Assembly (NCBI GenBank): GCA_964617645.1
Contig: CAZTYE010000002.1
Span: 124,001 to 188,000, forward strand
Direction: 5' to 3'
Source: JADJGC01 sp964617645
Lineage (GTDB): Bacteria > Zixibacteria > MSB-5A5 > CAIYYT01
DNA length: 64,000 nt
The first letter of the stretch is position 1. Each line of letters opens with the position of its first letter. The position numbers and the translations under genes are program-made. Below are positions 1 to 7,502 of this stretch, piece after piece. The notes under the pieces are model-generated. The model did not search any database, had not been told where the DNA came from, and saw only the letters and a list, made by a program, of their open reading frames with translations.

Positions 1-95
1 ACCTGTTCGAGATGATTCTCACGCGCGCTGAAGACAATTTCGCCGAACGCCTGCGAAATAATCCGATAATCCGCGGTCCTCGGGGCTATAGGTAG
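1..95 (+). CDS. C-terminal end of a probable ECF sigma factor (partial)
   Basis: Frame 3 is open from the window edge to a TAG at 93-95. It encodes about 30 residues containing TRAEDNFAERLR, which resembles the end of the sigma-70 region 4 recognition helix and the basic tail of ECF sigma factors (RAREx-LR pattern). The gene starts outside the window. The main support is context: the next gene, 23 bases on, has an anti-sigma zinc-finger motif, and sigma then anti-sigma is the usual order. The tail alone is too short for a firm family call, and another HTH regulator is possible. Confidence 0.45.
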   Translation, partial: LFEMILTRAEDNFAERLRNNPIIRGPRGYR

Positions 96-118
96 GAAGA
101 AGGAAGGCGAATGCTGTC

Positions 119-961
119 ATGATCCATCCGCATCGAATTGCCATTGAAGCCTTCGTCGACGGCACGGACGCCGATTCTCGCGTCGCCGACCATCTACGCG
201 AATGCGAATTCTGCCATGCCATCGCCGAGCAGTATCGCCGGCGCGCGGCGGAGGTCGCCGCGTTTATGGCCGATCCGTATCTCGATCAACTCGCGGCGCA
301 GCTTGAGCGGGGCATTTTCGGCGCCAAGCTCATCGACCTGAAACTGTTGTCCACGACCTCGGTACGCGCTGGATTGCTCGCCGCCGATTCCGCGGCTCCC
401 AAGCCGCCGGAGATACAGGGCCTCGCGACGCTCTACTCTGAGAATCCCGAGATCGTCATGCGTTACATGCGCGACCGCGCCAACAGCGTCGATTTCCTCC
501 AGTTGATTGCCGACGCGCCCGAAAACATCGCCCACGTGCTCGTGCGCGCGCCGGAATTGGATCGCGAATTCCTCACCGACGCTTCCGGTCGCGCTGAAAT
601 TGGCGACAATTTGATTACCGATCCGGAAAGAGCGCGCTGGCAAATTCTTCTGCCGGAGGCCACATTCGATCTGGCGCCGCTTCTGGCCGCCGAAAGTCGT
701 CCCGAATTCCTCAGCGACACGATTCTCGAAACGGCGCGCCACGATCGTATCAAAATCACAATCTCCGGCCGCGATCAGTCCAAGCAGATTGTCGTCGAAC
801 TGCTGCAAATCGACGGCAAAACCGACTTTCCGCCGGTGCAGATTTTGCTTGTGCAGGATCAAAAATCGCAATCTTCGAGCGCCGCGCCCAAGCAGCGCGT
901 GCTCTTCGTGCTCCCCGAAACCAGCCGCAGCGTCAACCTGCGCGTGTTCACGAATCCATGA
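119..961 (+). CDS. Zinc-finger anti-sigma-like regulatory protein
   Basis: This 280-residue protein has an N-terminal H-x3-C-x2-C motif (His25, Cys29, Cys32), the signature of zinc-binding anti-sigma (ZAS) domains that sequester ECF sigma factors. No transmembrane segment is visible, unlike most membrane anti-sigmas, so it should be cytosolic. The middle (about 40-200) looks mostly helical and the last 80 residues look beta-rich; I recognise neither part. Its stop codon overlaps the start of the next gene in an ATGA, so translation is probably coupled. Context (sigma tail upstream, protease-like membrane protein downstream) suggests it holds a sigma factor in check. The ZAS motif is seen; the sigma partner is inferred. 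Confidence 0.75.
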   Translation: MIHPHRIAIEAFVDGTDADSRVADHLRECEFCHAIAEQYRRRAAEVAAFMADPYLDQLAAQLERGIFGAKLIDLKLLSTTSVRAGLLAADSAAPKPPEIQGLATLYSENPEIVMRYMRDRANSVDFLQLIADAPENIAHVLVRAPELDREFLTDASGRAEIGDNLITDPERARWQILLPEATFDLAPLLAAESRPEFLSDTILETARHDRIKITISGRDQSKQIVVELLQIDGKTDFPPVQILLVQDQKSQSSSAAPKQRVLFVLPETSRSVNLRVFTNP

Positions 962-3240
962 CCACCTCGCCGCTACAATTCGCCCGCGACTGGGAGCAGT
1001 TGCAGTCGCGCTTACGCGAACAACCGCACGATGACCTCCGGCTGCTGTCGTTGGCCGAGTTCTGGCCGCAGCTAAAGCCGCGTGTCGATGACCCCGCCTT
1101 CCAAACCTATCAGCGCGAGTACCTGTCGCTGCTCGATGACGCCCTCAAGGCTGTGAAAGCGCACGATCTTTCGGCATCAGAATGGGCCGCCATTCTCGCG
1201 GCGTTGGAGGAAATCGCCGCTCAATTCCCGCAGCCGGAGTTGGCGTCCGGCATCCAACTTTCCCTGAAAGAACTCGCGCGGCTGCACTTCTACGTCGGCA
1301 ATATCGAGTCCGGATTACTCTATGCCCAACGCTTGGCCGGCGTTGTCGCTGTTCCGAAAGTCGATCTAAGCAGTCTGGAGAACATCTACGAAATCGACGC
1401 GCTCCGCCGTTTGATCGAGATGCTCGGCGAATCCGACTCCGCCGTCAAAGCACAGCTCGAAGCCATCCTCGCCGAGTGGACGCTCGAGCGCGAATCGGTG
1501 CGCCACGACGCGATCCACTGCCTCTTCATCGAGCGCGAATCCTCAACCGGCGCCGCTCGTGGTCGGCTGCGGACTCTTGAAGGCGAAATCGAGCTTGGCC
1601 GCGGCAATGACGCTCCCGACGAGCTGACCTGCCACAATCAGGTGATCGCTCCGGACGATCCCTTCATCGGCGTCGGTTACGCCTCGCTCGCCGCGGTGCG
1701 TGACGCCCTTAAGCGGCAATCGATCACCATCGCCGACGGTCGCCGCATTCACGCGCGCTATAAAATCAATTCGAGCAATTCCGTCTTCAGCGGCGACTCG
1801 ATCGGCCTTGCTATGGCGCTGGTCGCTTACACGCAAGCCTTGCGTCCGCTGGTGCGCTGGCACGAACGCTATCTCTCTGGCGAGGTAGCCGTCACCGCCG
1901 CCATCGACGATTCCGGCCGCTTGCTGCCGATCAACACGCAAACGCTCGCCGCCAAAATCGACCGCGCCTTCTTCTCGCATGTCCGCTATCTGGTCGTGCC
2001 GGAATCCAATGCCGAAGCGGCGCGTGCCCGTCTCGAATCGCTGCGGCAAACACATCCACGCCGCCAGCTTCTGTTAATCACCGCCGCGACGCTGACCGAC
2101 GTCATCTCCGATCACAATGTCGTCCGCGCCGAACGCATCTGCCTCGGCCAATTCGTCGCCCGCAAAGCCTACCGCTACTCCCGCATGACCACAGTCCAAA
2201 TCCCGCTGCTGCTGGTGCTGGGGTATTTGCTGCTCTGCATCATCTATCCGAAAGCGTGGATCGGCTTTGACTGGAATCCCGCACAAGTATCTATCGAGGG
2301 CAAAGAAGCGAGAGTGTCGAATTCGTCCGGTTACCGTCTTTGGGAATACACCTTTTCCCATGAGATTTCGGATGGGCCGGATGTCTGGAAGATCGCGAAT
2401 ATCGATGACGATAGCCTCAATGAAGTGCTTCTGATCCCGTTCAGACGTGGATACTTCCCACTCAATGGGCAGATGCATTGGTTCGACGACAATGGAACCT
2501 TGCTTCGAATCACCGATTGCATTACGCGCGGCAAGTACCCAGAATCCGGTTCAGAGCCGCTGAATGAATTCGAGACCGAAGGTGGAGGGGTTCACACAGT
2601 CGCTGTGAATCGGTCGGTGCTGATTCTTACGACGGTAGGTGCCCAGCAGCCATCCAGGAGCTATATTAGAGTGTGGTCAACGAATGGGAAGCCGATTTCC
2701 TGGTACATCAACTCGGGTGCGGTACAATTTCTGACCGCACAGGATATCGACTTCGATGACACCGAAGAACTGATCTTCACAGGGACAAACAACCGCCTTG
2801 GTTGTCAGAGTCTCTTTGCTCTGGACGCGCTAAATTCCGAAGGGGTCTCGCCGCCCTATGATGTTCCAGGTTTCGATTTTTCTTGGGTTATACGGGGAAA
2901 CCAGAAACGACTCATCTTCTTCAAGCCCACTTTGGTGCACAGGTATCTCGGCGCCAGAGGAGCCCAAGATTGTCTCGACTTCCGCCTTCTCGACAACGGA
3001 GGATTGCAGGTGATATTGAACGAGGGTTCAGCGGTTGCTCCCGCGTACTTGGTCGTGGAGTTCGATTCAACGCTTTGTATGGTGAGTTCTTCTTGCGGAG
3101 ATGGATTCGAAAAGCGGTTAGGGCTGTTGGTCGAACGGGGCTTTATTTCAGAAAGCGATTCCGCCAGACAAATGAGTAATCTGCCCGCTTCTGTCGAGTA
3201 CTATTACGCAGACCGGAAAGTTGATGCATGCCCTTATTGA
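958..3240 (+). CDS. Membrane-anchored Lon-like (S16) protease domain protein with C-terminal propeller-like region
   Basis: 760 residues in three parts. Residues 1-200 are helical and unrecognised. Residues about 210-395 match the Lon proteolytic domain: GDSIGLAMAL with Ser281 at the nucleophile position, then GRLLPINTQ and Lys333 in AAKID as the likely dyad lysine, followed by YLVVPESN, which matches the conserved VIPxxN of Lon. No AAA ATPase domain is present. A hydrophobic segment at about 415-435 (IPLLLVLGYLLLCII) should cross the inner membrane, placing the C-terminal 320 residues outside. That region contains FG-GAP-like motifs (IANIDDDSLNEV, QDIDFDDTEELIF). It overlaps the anti-sigma-like gene by 4 bases. 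A role in degrading or releasing the anti-sigma on an external signal is inference. The dyad has not been tested and could be inactive. Confidence 0.8.
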   Translation: MTTSPLQFARDWEQLQSRLREQPHDDLRLLSLAEFWPQLKPRVDDPAFQTYQREYLSLLDDALKAVKAHDLSASEWAAILAALEEIAAQFPQPELASGIQLSLKELARLHFYVGNIESGLLYAQRLAGVVAVPKVDLSSLENIYEIDALRRLIEMLGESDSAVKAQLEAILAEWTLERESVRHDAIHCLFIERESSTGAARGRLRTLEGEIELGRGNDAPDELTCHNQVIAPDDPFIGVGYASLAAVRDALKRQSITIADGRRIHARYKINSSNSVFSGDSIGLAMALVAYTQALRPLVRWHERYLSGEVAVTAAIDDSGRLLPINTQTLAAKIDRAFFSHVRYLVVPESNAEAARARLESLRQTHPRRQLLLITAATLTDVISDHNVVRAERICLGQFVARKAYRYSRMTTVQIPLLLVLGYLLLCIIYPKAWIGFDWNPAQVSIEGKEARVSNSSGYRLWEYTFSHEISDGPDVWKIANIDDDSLNEVLLIPFRRGYFPLNGQMHWFDDNGTLLRITDCITRGKYPESGSEPLNEFETEGGGVHTVAVNRSVLILTTVGAQQPSRSYIRVWSTNGKPISWYINSGAVQFLTAQDIDFDDTEELIFTGTNNRLGCQSLFALDALNSEGVSPPYDVPGFDFSWVIRGNQKRLIFFKPTLVHRYLGARGAQDCLDFRLLDNGGLQVILNEGSAVAPAYLVVEFDSTLCMVSSSCGDGFEKRLGLLVERGFISESDSARQMSNLPASVEYYYADRKVDACPY

Positions 3241-3371
3241 GTAACCATCACTGAACCACACAATCCTTCTCAAGACGATTCAAAAATTCCCCAGATTGTT
3301 GATGTCGCGCCTATTGAAGAGGTGGATCACAACCATCATCACTCAAATCATGTCACTTGGAGGAAGCTACA

Positions 3372-5219
3372 ATGAAGTTCACTGAGAAGGCTTGTTATCG
3401 ACTACTCTTGGCAGCCTGTCTCATTGTGACGGGGTCAAGCCAAGTCCTGAGCTCAAATCTCATCGAAAATTCGGGCTTCGAATCGGGGCTTTCGGGATGG
3501 AGCCCCTATCAGTATGCCTCAGGCTGGGTTATTTCAACCGATGCGCCGCACGGCGGGGCTAATTGCTTGTCGTTCACGTTTCCAGGTGGAGCTGGATACT
3601 ATGATGCTTCAGTTCGATTGACTGACCCGATTCCGGTATCAGCGGGCGTAAACTATCGCTTTTCGTTTTGGATTAAAGAGCTGAACACGCACGACACGTG
3701 GACGTCAGACGAAACTATACTTGATAACACTGTTACGGTAGCAGGTGAAACGCACTATCTCTATCATTCGGCCCCAAGTGCTGCTTGGCAGTTGGTGAGC
3801 GGTGTCATGGCATTTGAGGTTAGTGGCGATGCTTCTATCGAGCTTCAGCTTCATGGTTACGCGACAGATAGTCCTGCCCTCTTCGAAATCGATGACATCG
3901 AATTCTGTGCCTTATCCGGCTGGTGCGATGACTTTGAGTCCTACGTCAATGCCGGTGATTGGGCCACCAATTGGCACGGAAGCGGGAATAGTTCCGCAAT
4001 CACCCTCGATAATACGACGTTCACTTCCGGCGTACACTCCCTGAAGATGTTCGGTCAGATTGGCTCCTGTTGGGCGGCGGTCGCTACGCGGCCGATAGCG
4101 ATGGACCTTCCCCTTGAGGTCAGTTTCGCCATGAAGAGCGGGACTGAGACCATCTACGGCTGCCACCCTTACCGCGGCGTGATAGGACTGCGAACGGGCG
4201 GCCCTGATTGGTGGAATTGCCCATGCCCGCAGTTCATTGTTACTCTCCCCAGCGGCGACATTCGGATCCCCACGCCCGCCGGCCCAGTCGACTTCGCTGG
4301 CTATGCGCTGAATCAATGGTACAATTATCGGCTGATTCTATCGCATCCGGGCGACAATCTGCTGCATGTAAGGATATGGGTCGATGACGACTATTTGGGC
4401 GAGTTTACGTGGCCCCACGAAGCGTGGATGATGCAGTCGGCTTACCTCGACATTTCGAGTCAAGAGGGTACGGCGTGGTTTGACGATGTCTGCGTCTCGA
4501 GTGCCGCGCCTGTCCTGACGGCCAGAACAAGTATGTCGCCTAATCTCATACAGTCATATTGGGCATTCGCCGTCAATCCAATATCCGTTACGGCTTTCAT
4601 TGGGGAACTCAGTGAGGATGACTACGATGTTCAACAAATCGATTTCACCTCGATAAGGCTCAATCAGACCATCAGTCCGCTTCGACATGAAATACTGCCC
4701 TTTGTCGATGGATACGTTGGAAGCGTGCTCGCAGTCGACTTTCCTGTATCCGCTCTTGTTTTGCCACATCTCCCGATCTATGGAACGATTACTGTACCAT
4801 ACGAAGTTGATGGCTTCCTTAATGATGGGCGTCAATTTGCTGCAATCGGTGAAGTGTCAATAAAGGGGAAGCGGCAGGCGATTGGAGAGTTGGAACTCTT
4901 CCCCACTCTGCGCGAAGAATCAGATCAAACCATTCTCCCGACCGAGTACGCGCTCGCGCAGAACCAGCCCAACCCGTTCAACCCGTCGACCGACATCATC
5001 TTCAGTCTGCCGGCGGCGGGGCAAGCAAGGCTCGCCGTGTACAATATGCTCGGTCAGGAAGTCGCTGTCCTTGCGGATGCGACCTATCCGGCTGGCGTGC
5101 ATCGCGTCGTGTGGACCGGTTGCGACGCTGCCGGCGCGCCGGTTGCCTCGGGCGTGTATCTCTACCGCCTGACGGCCGGCGACTTCGCCGCCACCAAGAA
5201 AATGGTGCTGATGAAGTAG
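3372..5219 (+). CDS. Secreted protein with two beta-sandwich modules and a type-IX/FlgD-like C-terminal sorting tail
   Basis: 615 residues. I chose ATG 3372 because GGAGGA lies 7 bases upstream; an in-frame TTG at 3357 overlaps that site and is unlikely. The N-terminus is a signal peptide (hydrophobic LLLAACLIVTG). Residues about 30-175 resemble carbohydrate-binding module 4/9-type sandwiches (NLIENSGFESGLSGW opening). Residues about 180-385 resemble LamG-like folds with FESY and HSLKMFG. The last 95 residues are a FlgD-type Ig domain with NQPNPFNPSTDIIFSLP, YNMLGQEV and SGVYLYRL, common in FCB bacteria, where it acts as a secretion or surface-attachment signal. No catalytic motif is visible. 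The gene stands alone, followed by a repeat region. Confidence 0.85.
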   Translation: MKFTEKACYRLLLAACLIVTGSSQVLSSNLIENSGFESGLSGWSPYQYASGWVISTDAPHGGANCLSFTFPGGAGYYDASVRLTDPIPVSAGVNYRFSFWIKELNTHDTWTSDETILDNTVTVAGETHYLYHSAPSAAWQLVSGVMAFEVSGDASIELQLHGYATDSPALFEIDDIEFCALSGWCDDFESYVNAGDWATNWHGSGNSSAITLDNTTFTSGVHSLKMFGQIGSCWAAVATRPIAMDLPLEVSFAMKSGTETIYGCHPYRGVIGLRTGGPDWWNCPCPQFIVTLPSGDIRIPTPAGPVDFAGYALNQWYNYRLILSHPGDNLLHVRIWVDDDYLGEFTWPHEAWMMQSAYLDISSQEGTAWFDDVCVSSAAPVLTARTSMSPNLIQSYWAFAVNPISVTAFIGELSEDDYDVQQIDFTSIRLNQTISPLRHEILPFVDGYVGSVLAVDFPVSALVLPHLPIYGTITVPYEVDGFLNDGRQFAAIGEVSIKGKRQAIGELELFPTLREESDQTILPTEYALAQNQPNPFNPSTDIIFSLPAAGQARLAVYNMLGQEVAVLADATYPAGVHRVVWTGCDAAGAPVASGVYLYRLTAGDFAATKKMVLMK

Positions 5220-5220
5220 A

Positions 5221-5605
5221 ATAGTTCCGTCAGGAATGGGTTCCTGACGGCGCTAACGAACCCTCTCCCCAACCCCTCTCCCTCTCAGGGAGAGGGGCAA
5301 GGGGTGAGGGTGATAAGACGCGCGGTCGGGAATCCCTTCCCGACCGCAAGCTTNNNNNNNNNNNNNNNNNNNNNNNNNNNNNNNNNNNNNNNNNNNNNNN
5401 NNNNNNNNNNNNNNNNNNNNNNNNNNNNNNNNNNNNNNNNNNNNNNNNNNNNNGCGGTCGGGAATCCGTTCCCGACCGCAAGCTTGGCGTCAGGATGGAA
5501 TCCTGACGGCGCATATAAGGGGTGAGGGTGATAAGACGCGCGGTCGGGAATCCGTTCCCGACCGCAAGCTTGGCGTCAGGATGGAATCCTGACGTCGCAA
5601 GTCAT
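5221..5605. repeat. Palindromic intergenic repeat cluster interrupted by an assembly gap
   Basis: Two palindromes alternate: one with arms GCGGTCGGGAA and TTCCCGACCGC, and one with arms CGTCAGGA and TCCTGACG. Copies of the first lie at about 5320-5347, 5454-5480 and 5540-5567; copies of the second at 5227-5248, 5489-5510 and 5573-5594. A block with CCTCTCCCTCTC/GAGAGGGG arms lies at 5261-5310. The arrangement resembles REP/BIME elements. The array collapses into the N run, so the true copy number is unknown. No coding potential is seen. Confidence 0.85.
5354..5453. other. Assembly gap (100 N)
   Basis: Exactly 100 N bases, a typical scaffolding placeholder of unknown true length. It lies inside the palindromic repeat cluster, which explains the assembly break. 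Confidence 0.99.
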
Positions 5606-5622
5606 ACAAAATAGAGTCAATT

Positions 5623-5640
5623 CCCTTTGTGCACAAAGGG
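5623..5640. repeat. Perfect 18-bp palindrome
   Basis: CCCTTTGTGCACAAAGGG is a perfect inverted repeat in the gap between two genes. It could be a regulator site or part of the adjacent termination region. No function can be assigned from sequence. Confidence 0.6.
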
Positions 5641-5650
5641 CGGGCACAAA

Positions 5651-5693
5651 GCAAGCGGGTCGGAACCTACATCGTTCCGACCCGCTCGCTTGC
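5651..5693 (-). terminator. Probable terminator of the GlpX-like gene
   Basis: A long stem (arms AAGCGGGTCGGAAC and GTTCCGACCCGCT with a small bulge, 7-base loop) lies 38 bases beyond the stop of the minus-strand gene. On the minus strand it is followed by a T-rich run (CTTTGTG). Strong hairpin, imperfect U tract. Confidence 0.6.
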
Positions 5694-5730
5694 TAAGGTC
5701 TGCTCAAACTGCTTCGAAAAACTATCGCCT

Positions 5731-7410
5731 TTAAAACACCGAGTTAATAAACAACTCCGGCGCCAGCCGCTGCGTGATCGTGATAATCTCCCGATCCTTC
5801 TCGTTCAATACCGACCGCTCGATCAACCCCTGCACCGCCTTGTTCAGCAACACCATCTTGTCCTGCGACGGAATCAGCGCCGGGTAGTATTCGTTGCCGA
5901 AGAATATCAGATACCGGTCGCGCGCCCGTTTGTCCGCGAGCATCGCGCCAATTGCCGCTTCCAGTTCGTTGCCCGAGAGTTGCTCGAGCCGTTCTTTCGG
6001 CGAGATCATGAGTTGCAGCGAACTCGCGATGCTGTCACGGCAGGTAAACGCCATTTGCCAAACATCGACCATCCCAATCGAGTTAACCACCAGCACATTG
6101 ACGTTGATCCGTTTTTTGTCATTGTCCCAACTGACACCCGGCAAATAAGGCAGGTAGTAGTTGTCGGTGATCGCGCCGAATGCGGCGACTCCGCCCGCCA
6201 TCGGGTCTTCGACGATGTCCCTGATCGTGAAGTACGGTTTGCGCTGGAACCGCGCATCCTGAATCGCCATGAACTCGTCTTCCGTGAAATGGAATCGCTC
6301 TTTCCACAGTTCTTCCGGCGTCAGGTCTTTGCGCGTCAGCGACGACTGGCTCGTCAACATCCCCAGCGCCCAGCCGCCGCGCCACACCAGCGGCAACACA
6401 CCGACCGCCCATTCCGCCGAACCGCCAATTTCGCCGATCATCGAAGTCAACCCCCGACCATCGGGAAACGCTAAACCGTCAATGCCAGTGACGACGCCCG
6501 GCATCAAATCGCCGTCTTTGTCGAACGGCGTGGCGACTCCGGCCTTGTTGAGTAAATCCATCGCGAAATGATGACGCGGCCGGTCGAGGAAAAACGTCGA
6601 CAGCTTCTCCGGCCCCGGCATGCCGTAGGCGCGGGCGATCAAATCCGCCGCTTCGACCAATTTCGTCTCGCGTGGATTAAAATCCTCGAACGGTACTGCC
6701 GCCATCCAGCGCTGAACGTAGGTATCCGGCAAGTGCCGCTTCACCCCCGATTCCGTCAACACCATCGCCGTAAAACTCGAATGCAGCCCTTCGACCGATT
6801 TGCCCGTGCCGTCGATCACATCGTTGCCGAGCGAGAGCAGCGTCACATTTTGCGGCATCTTGAGTCCGTAGGCGGCGCGATGTTCCGGCTTGCCGAACAC
6901 GGCGCCGACCGCGATTGTCGGATTGCCGCCGGCCTCCACACCCGGCTTGACGCGGACACCTTCCGTGATCGCCGACTCGATGATGATTTCTTCGCCCACC
7001 GGAAGCGTTTCGGTCGTGGTCTGCAAGACTTCCGACATCACCTGCGCCGCGGTTCGATCATTGGCGCGCTTGAGATTGTTCTTAAGTTCGCTGGTGACCA
7101 AGTTTTTCGGCACCTGCTTCAGACTACCGCGTCCGTGCAGGCCGACCACAATCGCGGACAGCGCCGCCGACAAAATGACCGATTGCCGCACCTGGCGATT
7201 GCGCAGCGCACCGAGGTTTGACTGATAATTCACGCGATTGGAGAGATTCAGAATCTCGCAGCTCTCCAGCCCCAACTCGTAATTGGCGAGCGCCGCTTTG
7301 TGCCGATGATTGAATTCGATGATACGATCGGGATCAAACTGAAATTCCTGCACGCGACCGGTGTAGTTCAGACGCTGATCGGCGACATTATAGCGAAGAC
7401 TGTTGCTCAT
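5731..7410 (-). CDS. Putative GlpX-like (class II fructose-bisphosphatase-related) sugar phosphatase
   Basis: 559 residues, probably cytosolic; no signal peptide is evident. The start is supported by AAGGAG 7 bases upstream of ATG 7410. Residues around 150-220 carry the pattern of the lithium-sensitive phosphatase superfamily: EEIIIESAITEG, then LGNDVIDGTGKSV, matching the metal-binding DPIDGT/DxxDGT loop of GlpX. The protein is far longer than GlpX (about 320-340 residues), with an extra C-terminal half containing GEIGGSAEWAVGVLP that I do not recognise. The same-strand aspartase ends 92 bases upstream, so the two may be co-transcribed. The coding call is firm; the enzyme assignment is tentative and the substrate unknown. 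Confidence 0.7.
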   Translation of the reverse strand: MSNSLRYNVADQRLNYTGRVQEFQFDPDRIIEFNHRHKAALANYELGLESCEILNLSNRVNYQSNLGALRNRQVRQSVILSAALSAIVVGLHGRGSLKQVPKNLVTSELKNNLKRANDRTAAQVMSEVLQTTTETLPVGEEIIIESAITEGVRVKPGVEAGGNPTIAVGAVFGKPEHRAAYGLKMPQNVTLLSLGNDVIDGTGKSVEGLHSSFTAMVLTESGVKRHLPDTYVQRWMAAVPFEDFNPRETKLVEAADLIARAYGMPGPEKLSTFFLDRPRHHFAMDLLNKAGVATPFDKDGDLMPGVVTGIDGLAFPDGRGLTSMIGEIGGSAEWAVGVLPLVWRGGWALGMLTSQSSLTRKDLTPEELWKERFHFTEDEFMAIQDARFQRKPYFTIRDIVEDPMAGGVAAFGAITDNYYLPYLPGVSWDNDKKRINVNVLVVNSIGMVDVWQMAFTCRDSIASSLQLMISPKERLEQLSGNELEAAIGAMLADKRARDRYLIFFGNEYYPALIPSQDKMVLLNKAVQGLIERSVLNEKDREIITITQRLAPELFINSVF

Positions 7411-7502
7411 TTTCTGCTCCTTACCCGGATCGCAAGCGGCGCCCTGACGCCGACGGTATCGACTCTGCCGGCGCGGTCAAATTATGATTTCTGCAGCGAT
7501 TT

